NCBI RefSeq assembly: GCF_020982545.1 | Contig: NZ_JAJKLK010000030.1 | Location: 124,001 to 188,000 of the forward strand | Origin: Streptomyces sp. MNU76 | GTDB lineage: Bacteria > Actinomycetota > Actinomycetes > Streptomycetales > Streptomycetaceae | Length of the DNA stretch: 64,000 nucleotides | Reading direction: 5' to 3' | Shown here: positions 53,662 to 63,223 of the stretch, piece after piece | Numbering within the stretch: the first letter of the stretch is position 1 | Layout: every line of letters starts with the position of its first letter | Program-made: the position numbers and the translations under genes | Notes under the pieces: generated by a model | What the model was told of the DNA's origin: nothing | Databases searched by the model: none | Seen by the model: only the letters and a program-made list of their open reading frames with translations

Positions 53662-54071
53662 ACGAACCGGATCCGCCAGGCGACTTCGGCCACCGGAAGA
53701 CAAGCCAGCGTCAGGGGGCTTTGCGGAAGACACAGAAGACACAGACAACTCTCTTTGAGGCAGGGGGAATTCAGGCAGGGGGAATTCAGGATGGCGCGCC
53801 GGGATGGCCTTCGACACCGACGTGGTGGCGAAATGAGCCGTCCCTGGCCAGAGGGCCGCACCCGTGGACCCCACGGCGGCGAGGCATACGGGTATGGCCG
53901 GGCGGCAGAGAGCCCAACGCGACCCTGGAACAGGCCAGTTCGAGTGGCGGGAAGCGCTGCCGGCGGATGGCAGCCAAGCCCTTCGCGCCATGGACTGGGG
54001 CGCTCAAGGCGGCTCTGTGACGGTGGCACGGACACCCGCGGCACCACACCGGCCGCGGGACGCCGACGGGA
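53662..54071. other. Region upstream of tnsA, possible transposon end
   Basis: About 410 bases holding the tandem repeats at 53726-53787 and no convincing gene. A Tn7-like right end with TnsB sites is expected here by analogy. I could not find a matching distal end in the window. Confidence 0.4.
53726..53787. repeat. Two tandem repeats upstream of tnsA
   Basis: GAAGACACA occurs twice in tandem (53726-53743), followed by two perfect copies of the 15-mer AGGCAGGGGGAATTC (53758-53772 and 53773-53787). They may be TnsB binding sites or operator repeats. Confidence 0.7.
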
Positions 54072-54848
54072 TCAGGCGGGGGTGAGCTCGAGCACCTGGG
54101 CCAGACTGTCGAGCACGGCACGGTAGCGCTCGGGAGGAAGCTCCCTCAGCGTGCTGTTGGTCATGCCCATCAAGGTGTCCAGCTCCAGCTCCGGTTCGGG
54201 CTCGGGCTGTTCGGACTCCGGCGCAGGAGCAGGACACTCCGCATTCTCCGAGCCGGGCACCCCGCTCAGGGCCGGAGCAGGCCACACCAGGTTCTGCCGG
54301 TCGCGATGCACCAGCAGAGCCAGCGCCAGCCACTCGACCAGATACACCCCACGCCGCGGCTTCCCTGGCAGACCGTGCTGGAGGTATTTCGCCAGCTCAT
54401 CCACCGGCATCGGGCCGCCTCGCAGCGCTTTCCACGTCTTCTCCGCCGACCAGTGCGGAAGAAACAGGGCCTGTAGTTGCAGGCGCGCGTGCGTCTCTTC
54501 CTCCGGCCACAGCTGCGCGATGGACCACCCGGCGTCGGTGACGACGAACTTGCCGCGGCCACCCGTGAACAGGCCCACGTGGGTGCAGAAGCGGAGCGTC
54601 TGGGTGGCGGTTTCGGTGGTCACTTCTTCAATGCGTGCCACATCTGCGCTGGCGACGGTGCGGCGCTGGACGCCGCTTCTGCGAGCAGCAGTCAGATAGA
54701 CAGACCACTGACGCGGCTGGCTCGCACGATCAGTCGGGGTCGTCCGCTCGCTGCAAAAGGCGGGAGGGGCGGTCACGTTCGCGGAAGCATCCGGGAAGGC
54801 AGTACCGGCAGGGGCCGAGGAGTCGGCCTGGGAGAACATATTTTCCAT
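54072..54848 (-). CDS. Hypothetical 258-aa protein
   Basis: From ATG 54848 (MENMFSQADSSAPAGTAFP). A central helical region looks like a winged-helix domain (SADVARIEEVTTETATQTLRFCTHVGLFTGGRGKFVVTDAG). It is followed by LWPEEETHARLQLQALFLPHWSAEKTWKALRGGPMPVDELAKYLQ, an acidic Pro/Glu repeat (SEQPEPEPELELD) and a helical tail (LRELPPERYRAVLDSLAQVLEL). Codon use is host-like. No family recognised. Likely DNA-binding. Preceded by a hairpin that ends the upstream gene. Confidence 0.65.
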   Translation of the reverse strand: MENMFSQADSSAPAGTAFPDASANVTAPPAFCSERTTPTDRASQPRQWSVYLTAARRSGVQRRTVASADVARIEEVTTETATQTLRFCTHVGLFTGGRGKFVVTDAGWSIAQLWPEEETHARLQLQALFLPHWSAEKTWKALRGGPMPVDELAKYLQHGLPGKPRRGVYLVEWLALALLVHRDRQNLVWPAPALSGVPGSENAECPAPAPESEQPEPEPELELDTLMGMTNSTLRELPPERYRAVLDSLAQVLELTPA

Positions 54849-54965
54849 GGGCGTGAGGGCTTTCTTATCCTGCTGCACGTAGGGATGACACGCAACGCCC
54901 GCTACCAGCACGCTGGGTATAGTGGCGGCGCGTGTAAGGCGTGAGGCCAAACATGCGCACCGTGA

Positions 54966-54996
54966 CACCGCCGGGCCCGGCAAAAGACCGGCGGTG
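54966..54996 (-). terminator. Hairpin between two minus-strand genes
   Basis: 9-bp stem CACCGCCGG/CCGGCGGTG with an outer 8-bp extension AACATGCG/CGCATGTT (to 54950 and 55008) across an internal loop. It lies just after the stop at 55021. Confidence 0.65.
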
Positions 54997-55020
54997 CTCA
55001 CGCATGTTCAGCCGAACGAC

Positions 55021-55527
55021 TCAGAGGCTGTCGGGCACGGCCCACTCTCCTCCGAGCCGGTAGACACCGGCGCGCGGCTGCACGAGCAGCCCTCGCTCGT
55101 TCTTCAGACGCGACAGTGTCGAACTCAGGTTTTCGATGTTCACATCGGGCCGCACCTTCTTGATGTGGTCCGCGATCTCTTTCGTCGTAGCCTCTTCCCG
55201 CTCCCGGAGAAACAGCCGGATCGCTTCGGGCACCGTCATATGTGCACCGGATGCCCCGCCGTCGCTCGCTTCTTCGGCGGTGCCGACACTCACGTCCGGC
55301 CCCGTGCCCGTACCGGCCCGGCGCCGTTCGATCTGCCGATCAACGGCAGCGAGCAGCCCCTCGGAACTGTTCGCCATACCGGCCAGGACATCCTCCCGGC
55401 TCCGCACTGCTGACAGTTCGTCTTCAAGCTCTCGCCTGCGCCGACGCACCGCTTCCAGTAGCGCGCTGTCCTGCGTTGCCAACTCGGCGACTTGGAGCCG
55501 CATACGGCGCAGAGCGCGCAACTGCAC
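55021..55527 (-). CDS. Coiled-coil/winged-helix protein
   Basis: 168 residues from GTG 55527 (GGGAGG eight bases upstream). Residues 3-70 are a coiled coil (LRALRRMRLQVAELATQDSALLEAVRRRRRELEDELSAVRSRED). After a Gly/Thr linker, residues 105-160 form a winged helix (MTVPEAIRLFLREREEATTKEIADHIKKVRPDVNIENLSSTLSRLKNERGLLVQPRAGVYRLG). The architecture matches the IS-linked proteins at 35047 and 62656, though this one is not next to a transposase. Likely a DNA-binding regulator. Confidence 0.7.
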   Translation of the reverse strand: MQLRALRRMRLQVAELATQDSALLEAVRRRRRELEDELSAVRSREDVLAGMANSSEGLLAAVDRQIERRRAGTGTGPDVSVGTAEEASDGGASGAHMTVPEAIRLFLREREEATTKEIADHIKKVRPDVNIENLSSTLSRLKNERGLLVQPRAGVYRLGGEWAVPDSL

Positions 55528-56585
55528 AGCCAGTCCCTCCCTTCGGACCGTGAAGAGGCCCTTACAGGGCGCGAGTCTAGGGGCACAGCCGCTGCGTCCG
55601 CGTCCACGCCGAGAGCGGGACCACATACCCCCGGTCCCGCACAGTTGTCACTCGGCACGGCTTCCACCTGCGGAAACGAACAGACGCTCAACACTCGCAG
55701 TCTGACCAGGAAGTAAGCCGTAAGGGTGAGGCAAGCCGTCCGCTTCCCAGGACACAGCTTGACGCCGCAGGAATCGGACCCGGTCCGACGGTCTCAACGG
55801 AAACAGGGCTGTGCCGCAATCCGCTGCCGCAGCCGAGGACATGGGCCGCCAGGCCACACAGGGGACCGTCGGCCAGCGGCGTGTGCACGATCTCCCCGGT
55901 GCCTTCGCCGACAGCGCCTGCCGTCACGACCGCGGCCCCGCAAAGCAGTCCGGCCGAGCCCGAGGAAGCGTGAAGGAAAACCCTCGGACACCGGCTCGCG
56001 TTGAGACACCGGGCATCTCCAAGCACACCTGCCGCCTCGGCCTTTGTGCCTGCGGTCGCCGATCCAAGGTCTTCATCGACGTGCCACCCGCACCCCCAGC
56101 CACCGCCCACGCATCCGGCGGCCGCTGCCAGGGCTCTTCGGCCGGATCGACGATGCGACCTGCGGCGCCAAGTAAACCGCCTCAAAGCGCTGAACACTCG
56201 TTCCCTCAATGCTCCTTTGGGGTGCCGTTCACCACGGGCTCCTGTCGGTATCGACGCAGGTCACGCACCACACCCGGCAGAAGAACCCTTCCCAGGCGCA
56301 GACGTGAGAAGCCGCCTGGTACGGCATGCTGGAAGCGCAGCCAAGCGGGTGACCACACCCTGCTCGCTGCCACCGCGTGACGCCGAAGGCGAGGCCGGCG
56401 GAAGCCTCTCCCCGTCGCATCACCCGACAACTCCGTCTGACAGCAGGCCTGACCGGCCCGGCGTCTCAACTGTCCGCGTCGGCCAACTGCGTCTCGGCCG
56501 ACCGAATTCCTGTCTCCCCTCACCCTCTGCGCTGTGGGCTGCCACCGGCCATGCCTCGCGCACCGACTTGACTGGCAGACACCCC
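55528..56585. other. 1-kb intergenic region upstream of putative replication/telomere genes
   Basis: Reading frames here give low-complexity Pro/Arg/Ser translations on both strands; no family is seen. It lies between divergent DNA-binding genes and could hold promoters or an origin-like region. I found no iterons or long palindromes by eye. Confidence 0.35.
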
Positions 56586-57389
56586 ATGGACTCCCGCTTC
56601 ACCGCCCAGGACAACCTGCTCAATCAGGGCCCCCGTCCCCCGCGGCTCCCCACGCCCGGCGAACGGCGGCGCCTGCGCGAACTGTGGGGAGCGACCCTCG
56701 AAGAGGTCGCCGACGCCCTCAACGTGGAACCCGAGGTCATGGCCGCCTGGGAGGCCGGCCGCCACACCGCCGACCCAGCCGACGCCTACGCCTACCTGCG
56801 CCTGCTCAACGCCTTCCGTGAGCAACTGCCCGCCGCCTACGAACCGGACTGGGCTGCGCTGCGCAAACCCCCGGCATCCCCGGCTCCGGCCTCCGCTGTT
56901 TCCGGCGTCCCCACTCAGGCGGACACGGCCCGTGGACAGGCCAAACCGTCCCGACGCGGCGCCAGTTGGACCCAGGAGGAGAAGGACCGCCTGCGCGCCG
57001 AGTTCCTCGCCGGCGCCCAGGTCCCACAGCTGGCCGAATCCCTGGGGCGCAGCGAAAAGGCCGTGCGCTGGGTGCTGCACCGCCTCGGACTCATCTCCTT
57101 CCCGGCCGACGACGTACCCGCCCCGCGTACCGGGCCGGAAAAGCCCAAGGCCTACACGGTCGCGGACAAACGCAGGATCCATCCCAACGCCTATCAGCCC
57201 TGGAGTGCCGAAGACGAACAGCGCCTTGCCGAACGCTGCGCGCAAGGTGCCTCACTGGCCGAACTGTCCCGGGAATTCGGCCGCAATGAGGGAGGCATCG
57301 CCTCCCGCCTCATCAAGATCAAAGCAGACGGGCCGGCTGCTGACGAGGCCTGGGCGTACGGAGGCGAGGGCCCGGGTGCCGATCTTTGA
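56586..57389 (+). CDS. HTH plus two Myb/SANT-like helix domains, DNA-binding protein
   Basis: 267 residues from ATG 56586; the frame is open far upstream but not protein-like there. An N-terminal XRE-like HTH (ERRRLRELWGATLEEVADALNVEPEVMAAWEAGRHTADP, about 22-60) resembles that of the Tap-like protein at 22422. Two helical repeats follow: SWTQEEKDRLRAEFLAGAQVPQLAESLGRSEKAVRWVLHRLGL (about 120-162) and PWSAEDEQRLAERCAQGASLAELSREFGRNEGGIASRLIKI (about 205-245). Likely binds repeated DNA sites. First of four consecutive plus-strand genes. Confidence 0.72.
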   Translation: MDSRFTAQDNLLNQGPRPPRLPTPGERRRLRELWGATLEEVADALNVEPEVMAAWEAGRHTADPADAYAYLRLLNAFREQLPAAYEPDWAALRKPPASPAPASAVSGVPTQADTARGQAKPSRRGASWTQEEKDRLRAEFLAGAQVPQLAESLGRSEKAVRWVLHRLGLISFPADDVPAPRTGPEKPKAYTVADKRRIHPNAYQPWSAEDEQRLAERCAQGASLAELSREFGRNEGGIASRLIKIKADGPAADEAWAYGGEGPGADL

Positions 57390-57460
57390 CATCACCTCCC
57401 CACCCCCTTACCTTAGTGCCTAATCTGATATCGAAGTGCGCATGTGGAGGGTGTGGGCCG

Positions 57461-58060
57461 GTGCTCTTGACAACCGGACAAGCGGCCGAGGAGCTGGGAT
57501 GCGCCGTCACGACCTTCCGTCGCCTCGTGCACGCCGGGCTGCTGCCCGGCATGACCCGCCGCGGTGTGCGCGTCATGATTCCCCTCGCAGCGGTGCAGTC
57601 CCTCAGCGCACGCCGCCACGCAGCCCTGGACCAGATCGAAGCCGCAGAAATCGCCGTTCTGCGAGTTGACGCGGCCCAGCGGACCGACGAGCCGGACCGG
57701 GACTGGATCGGCTTCGCCGCCTCCCTCACCCCCGACGACCTCCTCAAAGCACTGCGAGGATGGTGGCGATGCAACGCGGCGAGCGTCGCGGCCGGGGGAG
57801 TGCTGCCGGTGACCCTGTCCGGCTACGTCGTGGCCGTGCTGACCGGCCTGGAACGGTGGGAGAAAAACACCGAGGGCCGCCACGCTTTCCCCGATGCCCG
57901 CCTGGCCGGCCACGTCACCGACCTGACCACCCCGGCAACGGCCATCACCTCCCGCGTCAACGACGACCGAAGGCTGGCTGAGCTGCTGCTGGGCACCCGC
58001 CTCGCCTCCAACTCGGGCGGAGCGATCGCCTACGTCCCCACCCGCACCACCACCGGCTGA
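57461..58060 (+). CDS. MerR-like helix-turn-helix protein
   Basis: 199 residues from GTG 57461 (GGAGGG upstream). The N-terminal HTH LLTTGQAAEELGCAVTTFRRLVHAGLLPGMTRRGVRVMIPLAAVQSL is excisionase/MerR-like. The remainder is helical (ASLTPDDLLKALRGWWRCNAASVAAGGVLPVTLSGYVVAVLTGLERWE) and ends DRRLAELLLGTRLASNSGGAIAYVP. It is 25 bases before the next gene, so probably in one operon with it. Function unknown. Confidence 0.65.
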   Translation: MLLTTGQAAEELGCAVTTFRRLVHAGLLPGMTRRGVRVMIPLAAVQSLSARRHAALDQIEAAEIAVLRVDAAQRTDEPDRDWIGFAASLTPDDLLKALRGWWRCNAASVAAGGVLPVTLSGYVVAVLTGLERWEKNTEGRHAFPDARLAGHVTDLTTPATAITSRVNDDRRLAELLLGTRLASNSGGAIAYVPTRTTTG

Positions 58061-58085
58061 ACTCCGGGCCCGGACAAGGAATCCG

Positions 58086-60161
58086 ATGGACGCACAGAGC
58101 TACAACGCCGCGCTCACCGAACTGCGCACCGTGCGCGACAAGATCAAGAAGGTGCGGACGGACCTCGCGAAGCTGGAAGCAGACCGGGACCAGCGGATCA
58201 CCCAACTCGCCGCCCACGACAAGGCGAAGGCCGAGAGGATCGCCCCGGCCGCCGGAGTCAGCCTGGCCGACATCGTCGCCCTCGCCCCCGCCCTGGCACC
58301 CGAAACCCTGGCCGGCGCCACCGCCCCGGCCCAGCCTCCAGCGCCCGGGGCAGCACCCGACAGCACCCAGCCGCAGCCCGGCGCGACGGCGCCCGCGACG
58401 GCCGCCGCCAACCAGCAGCCCGCGCCCTCAGCCGCCCCGACAACCCCGATGACGCCTGCCGCACCGGACGCACCGCGGGCCCTGCCCTCCATCCCCGAAG
58501 GAGAAGCGGGCGACGCCTACTTCTCCCACACCGCGAACCTGGCCTCCACCCGGCCCAACTTCACCCAGCAGGCCCGCTCCACCGTCTTCCTCGACACCAC
58601 CACCGGCATCCTGGTCCACCGCAACCAGACCCACCGCCTCGACCTCGGCAACCGCTCGGCCGACGCCATCCTCACCGCCGTCTTCCACACCATCCCCGAA
58701 GGCACCGAGCGGATCTACATCACCGCAGGCGCCCCCTGGCACCAGGACGCCGACCGCTACCCCTACCTCCGCGACGCCGTCGCCGCCTGGCTGAACGCCC
58801 CCATCCCGGGCTGGCGCACCGACACCGGCCGCGGCCGCGACCGGATGGCCGGCCACTTCGTCCACGCCCGCAGCCCCGTCGGCCGCTACCAGCGCGAGAA
58901 CGGCGACAGCCACGTGGAGATCCGCTCGGTGGGGGAGTGGTTCGACGCCGACGGCCACGACCCGGCAACCGTCCGCGACGCCTTCGTGCTGCTGTGGCAG
59001 GCCCTGCGCCGCCACTGGGACGACGCTGTGATCATGGGCTCGCCCTCCCAGACCGGCCGCGACCTGTGGACCCGCACCATCCCCGCCCGCGGCCAGTACG
59101 CCGACGGCTTCCCCGTCCTGTCCGAGGAACTGCGCGGCCTGCTGCACGCCACCGCCGGACAAGGCCGCAACGAACTCCTCACCCCGCCCCGGATCCCTGA
59201 GCAACTGCCCCAACTCGTCGAGTACGACCGCACCTTCGCCTACGCCAAACACACCTGGAAATCCCCCGTCGGCACCCCCCGCCGCATCACCGCCGCCACC
59301 TTCGCCGCCTGGTCGGAGAAGGAACAGACCCGCGCCCTGTACGGGTGCGGACACTGGCAGATCCGCGTCACCGTCCCCGACACCTGGAACCACGTCGGCC
59401 TCCTCCCCGCGCCTGCGCCCGGCGAACGCGCCTGGCACTACCCAGCCGAAGGCCGCACCACCTTCACCACCTGGGCCGGCGGCCCGGAAGTCCACACCGC
59501 CCTGACCAACCCCCTCACGCCGTGGAAGGTCGAAATCCTCGACGGCATCCTGTGGGACGACGGCAAACCCCTCGACGACTGGGCCAAGAAACTCAAGGAC
59601 ACCTGGACCAACCTCTCCGCCCAAGCCCACTACCAGGGCAACGCCCAGCAGGCCCGCGCCGCCCACCTCGCCTCCCGCGCAGTACGCTCCATCCTCCTGT
59701 ACGGCATCGGCGCCTTCGCCCAACGCCCCCGCATGGTCACCGGCACCACCCCCCGCAGCATGGAGCGCGACGTACCCCCGGACGCCGAAATCATCGGCTT
59801 CGACGACCAGCAGATCACCTGGCAGAAGCCCACCGGCTTCTCCCGCGACCCCAACGCCCACCCCGAATGGGCCGCCGCGATCTGGTCCGCCGCCCGCGCC
59901 GCCCTGCTCACCCAGTACCACCGCGACGACGACACCCACGCCGGAGCCCTGCACACACCCCCCGGCACCGTCGTCGCCTTCCGCACCGACGCCCTCTACC
60001 TCACCCAGCCCCAGAACTGGCCCTACCGCCACCACCCCGGCGACTACCTCCTCAAAGGCCACCTCACCGGACCCGTGAACGCCCCCACCAGCGAAGAAGA
60101 ACTCCTCGCCCTGCGCGACACCGGCCGCCACGCCCTCACCACCGCACCGGACAACACCTGA
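58086..60161 (+). CDS. Large protein of a putative replication/telomere operon
   Basis: 691 residues. The N-terminal coiled coil (YNAALTELRTVRDKIKKVRTDLAKLEADRDQRI) and a 90-residue Pro/Ala linker lead to a large globular part with FLDTTTGILVHRNQTHRLDLGNRSADAIL, VEIRSVGEWFDADGHDPATVRDAFVLLWQALRRHWDDAVIMGSPSQTGRDLW, ALYGCGHWQIRVTVP, PLTPWKVEILDGILWDDGKPLDDWAKKLKD and RSILLYGIGAFAQR. No enzyme motif is certain. Its stop overlaps the ATG of a basic HTH protein, the same order as tap-tpg and tac-tpc operons for linear replicon telomeres. The telomere role is inference. Confidence 0.55.
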   Translation: MDAQSYNAALTELRTVRDKIKKVRTDLAKLEADRDQRITQLAAHDKAKAERIAPAAGVSLADIVALAPALAPETLAGATAPAQPPAPGAAPDSTQPQPGATAPATAAANQQPAPSAAPTTPMTPAAPDAPRALPSIPEGEAGDAYFSHTANLASTRPNFTQQARSTVFLDTTTGILVHRNQTHRLDLGNRSADAILTAVFHTIPEGTERIYITAGAPWHQDADRYPYLRDAVAAWLNAPIPGWRTDTGRGRDRMAGHFVHARSPVGRYQRENGDSHVEIRSVGEWFDADGHDPATVRDAFVLLWQALRRHWDDAVIMGSPSQTGRDLWTRTIPARGQYADGFPVLSEELRGLLHATAGQGRNELLTPPRIPEQLPQLVEYDRTFAYAKHTWKSPVGTPRRITAATFAAWSEKEQTRALYGCGHWQIRVTVPDTWNHVGLLPAPAPGERAWHYPAEGRTTFTTWAGGPEVHTALTNPLTPWKVEILDGILWDDGKPLDDWAKKLKDTWTNLSAQAHYQGNAQQARAAHLASRAVRSILLYGIGAFAQRPRMVTGTTPRSMERDVPPDAEIIGFDDQQITWQKPTGFSRDPNAHPEWAAAIWSAARAALLTQYHRDDDTHAGALHTPPGTVVAFRTDALYLTQPQNWPYRHHPGDYLLKGHLTGPVNAPTSEEELLALRDTGRHALTTAPDNT

Positions 60162-60874
60162 TGCCCCCGACGCCGCCAATCAGCCCCCAGCCCGCACTCA
60201 ACGAAGCCGCCCACCTTGCCGACCGACTCCAGCAAGCCGGCTACACCAAACGCGACATCGCCCGCATCATCGACCGCGACCCCTCCCTGGTCTCGCAGTT
60301 CTACACCAAGAACAAAGGCGCAGCCTTCGTCCCCGCCCTCCGCCAAGTCCTGGCCGCCGTCGAGACAGGCGGCATCACCGACCTGCCCGAACTCGCCGCC
60401 ATCGCCGCCCGCCACACCCAGCGGCGCACCACCGCCTCCGGCAGCCGTGCCCGGGTGCGCGGCAAAGCCGTCCTCATCACCCCGACCGGCTCCGGCACCG
60501 GCCGCGTCGCCGCCCAGGCCATCGCTTCCGGCTCCGCCCGCCTGCGCCCCCTGATCGCCGAAGCCGCCCGCCGCGGCCTGCGCCTGGCCTTCACCGTCCG
60601 CCTCGCCAAGACCGCATACCTCCACCCCTCCGGCAGCCGCACCGACTCACCCGGCATCCGCCGCGACGTCATCCAGCGCGCCGACCACACCGAAGAACGC
60701 TCCTACGGCTCGGCCCAGACCGGCGGATTCGACGCCGCCGACTTCGCCCGCCGCGTCAACGCCACCGGCGGTGACGTCACCGCCGCCGTCCACCAATGGC
60801 TCGTGGAGACCGGCCGCATCCAACCGGACGCCCACATTCTCCACCTCGAGATCCGCACATGGCGGCCCCGCTGA
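60161..60874 (+). CDS. Basic HTH protein, candidate terminal-protein-like
   Basis: 237 residues. ATG 60161 overlaps the upstream TGA. HTH near residues 22-45 (LQQAGYTKRDIARIIDRDPSLVSQFYTKNKG), an Arg/Gly-rich middle (RRTTASGSRARVRGKAVLI), and a C-terminal helical-beta end (ADFARRVNATGGDVTAAVHQWLVETGRIQPDAHILHLEIRTWRPR). The order HTH, basic middle, helix then beta tail and the size resemble Streptomyces terminal proteins (Tpg about 184 aa, Tpc 259 aa). No sequence match to Tpg can be claimed. It could equally be a replication or transcription factor. Confidence 0.5.
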   Translation: MPPTPPISPQPALNEAAHLADRLQQAGYTKRDIARIIDRDPSLVSQFYTKNKGAAFVPALRQVLAAVETGGITDLPELAAIAARHTQRRTTASGSRARVRGKAVLITPTGSGTGRVAAQAIASGSARLRPLIAEAARRGLRLAFTVRLAKTAYLHPSGSRTDSPGIRRDVIQRADHTEERSYGSAQTGGFDAADFARRVNATGGDVTAAVHQWLVETGRIQPDAHILHLEIRTWRPR

Positions 60875-61113
60875 GTGCGTCTCGAACCGAGCGGCCCGGT
60901 CGAACCGCTGATCGCACAGACCTGGGCCGAGGTGCTGGGCCGGGACCAGTTCTGCGCCGACTATGACTTCTTCGTGCTCGGTGGGCACTCCCTCATGACC
61001 CTCGAAGTGATCGCCGACCTCAGGAGAAGCCTGGGCGTGGTTTTCTCCACCCGCGCCGTCTACCGGCCCCCCCACTACGGGAACTCGCCCGCCACGTCGA
61101 ACGCCCCTCACCG
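60875..61113 (+). pseudogene. Frameshifted peptidyl carrier protein remnant
   Basis: GTG 60875 directly follows the previous stop. EPSGPVEPLIAQTWAEVLGRDQFCADYDFFVLGGHSLMTLEVIADLRRSLGVVFSTRAVYRPP is a carrier domain with the phosphopantetheine site LGGHSL. The expected end ELARHVERPSPTG lies in another frame after a seven-C run (about 61067-61074). It is either a relic of an NRPS gene or a free carrier protein with a miscalled run. No other NRPS gene is in the window. Confidence 0.7.
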
Positions 61114-61656
61114 ACCGGCCCTAGCTCATCGCCCTCCCCGGGCCCCGAACGGAGCGCGCCCCCTTCCCCGCGCCCGCAGAGTGCCCCGTTTTCGGCCCCG
61201 TGCCTGCTTCGCCGGCTCCGTCCGGGGCGCCAGGCTCGCGTTCCGCCACGAGGAACTGACGGATCCCCTCCGCAGTCCCAGATTGCAGCCGTGCTGCTGA
61301 GCGTTCTGGAAGACGCGGAGCGGTGACGGGATGAGCACAGTCCTCAGCCCCTGACCGGGGGCGACTTCATTGAGTCAATTGTCGATACACTGCTAAATCC
61401 TTTCAATCATGCATACCTGCAGTTCAGCAGCGTCTGCTCCTGGCCCGCAATGCTCTGGCGATGCCGAACTCCGTCTCCGCAGAGCAATGTCTGCCCAGGT
61501 CACGGCGCTGCGTCAGCCCCGGCAGCATGTCGTGCGCTGCCCTGGCCGGTTCAAGGCGACGGCGGGTGATGATCCATCAGTTTCTGTCAGTGGCGGCTGA
61601 TACACCCATCTGAGTGACGGGCCGCGCTGCGGCCCGCATGAGCGTGAGGGGACGCT
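61114..61656. other. Intergenic region upstream of Mrr-like operon
   Basis: About 540 bases. A locally AT-rich stretch around 61365-61425 (TTGAGTCAATTGTCGATACACTGCTAAATCC) stands out and may hold the promoter of the membrane protein/Mrr operon. No gene seen. Confidence 0.35.
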
Positions 61657-61866
61657 ATGGGACAGGTGCCGGACGGCTATCACCGGGTACGAGCGCACAT
61701 CCGCCGCAATCCGGCGGGCAAGGGTTCCAAACGCATGAGCGCCTGGATGATTGCCGGACTGATCGCCGGAGTCTGGCTGTGGGGGCAGGTGTTCGGGTTC
61801 GACGAGGCCGCTTCAGCACCGCCGGTCGCCCCTCAGCCGTCTGTCTCCGCGACGGCCGGCCGCTGA
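61657..61866 (+). CDS. Small membrane protein upstream of Mrr-like nuclease
   Basis: 69 residues: basic N-terminus (GYHRVRAHIRRNPAGKGSKR), one membrane helix (MSAWMIAGLIAGVWLWGQVFGF) and a short Pro/Ala/Ser tail, likely outside. GAGGGG lies before the ATG. The stop overlaps the nuclease ATG (TGATG), so the two are co-translated. It may anchor or regulate the nuclease. Confidence 0.75.
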   Translation: MGQVPDGYHRVRAHIRRNPAGKGSKRMSAWMIAGLIAGVWLWGQVFGFDEAASAPPVAPQPSVSATAGR

Positions 61867-62531
61867 TGGCCCAGCGGCGCTCAGAGATCCGGCGCCCCCG
61901 CGGCACGGCCGAGTGGCTGGCCGCCGCCCTCGTCGCCGTAGCCGTACTGGTCCTGGCCGTCCGGATGACAGTGGCGGCGGGGGAGACGCTGCTACGCACT
62001 TGGCCGCTCCTGGTGGTTCTGGCCGCGACGGCCGCCGGCGCCGTGACGTGGCGGGCTCTCCGCACAGCGGCCCAGCGCCGCCGGGCCCAGGAACGGCTGG
62101 CCACGCTGAGGATCACACTGGCGCAGTTCGATGCCATGGACGACGAGCAGTTCGAGTACGCGCTCAGGGATCTACTGATCCGTGACGGCTGGCAGGCCCG
62201 CAAAGTGGGGCAGGCCGGCGACCAGGCCGCAGACGTCATCGGCCAGCACCCCCACCACGGACGCATCGTCCTGCAGGCCAAACACACCCGTACCGGCGGC
62301 AAGGTGGGATCGTCGGTGATGTACCAGGTCAACGGCACCGCCCGGCCCGTCCACGGCGCCGATCACGCAGTCGTCGTCACCAACGGAGCCTTCACCCACA
62401 ACGCCAAGCAATGGGGAGACCGCCACCACGTCCGCTGGACCGACCGGGACCAGCTGCGCCGCTGGGCCGAGAACGGCATCGCACTGAGACTCCGCCAAGT
62501 TCGTTTCCGCAGTTCAGTGGGGCTGGTGTGA
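61866..62531 (+). CDS. Membrane-anchored Mrr-like restriction endonuclease
   Basis: 221 residues. Two N-terminal membrane helices (WLAAALVAVAVLVLAVRM and LLRTWPLLVVLAATAAGAVTW), then an Mrr_cat domain: MDDEQFEYALRDLLIRDGWQARKVGQAGDQAADVIG (catalytic Asp in AADV), RIVLQAKHTR (Q-x-K), VVVTNGAFTHNAKQWG and RDQLRRWAENG. Likely cuts incoming DNA at the membrane. The C-terminal LRLRQVRFRSSVGLV differs from the paralogue at the window start, which stops there, so the last codons may come from the adjoining IS end. Confidence 0.88.
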   Translation: MAQRRSEIRRPRGTAEWLAAALVAVAVLVLAVRMTVAAGETLLRTWPLLVVLAATAAGAVTWRALRTAAQRRRAQERLATLRITLAQFDAMDDEQFEYALRDLLIRDGWQARKVGQAGDQAADVIGQHPHHGRIVLQAKHTRTGGKVGSSVMYQVNGTARPVHGADHAVVVTNGAFTHNAKQWGDRHHVRWTDRDQLRRWAENGIALRLRQVRFRSSVGLV

Positions 62532-62655
62532 TGCGCGGTGAGGTCCTCACGCTGACAGGTGGCGTGATCGTTAGCACGAGATCGTCCGGCGCGGGCGTTC
62601 TCGCGGGTTCTGGCGTGAGGTTCGGGGCTGCCGCGTAGGTTCCGCGTCGGGAGGG

Positions 62656-63150
<495 letters not shown>

Positions 63151-63223
63151 CCAGCGGTGTTGGCGGCCGGACGGGCCGATTCCGGCCGTAACGCGAGGGC
63201 CCCCGGCGGGAGTTGGTTGATGT

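Noticed and set aside
58428..60179. 583-codon minus-strand frame opposite the 691-aa gene
   Set aside because: Almost entirely Gly/Val/Ala with no start context; mirror of GC-rich codons.
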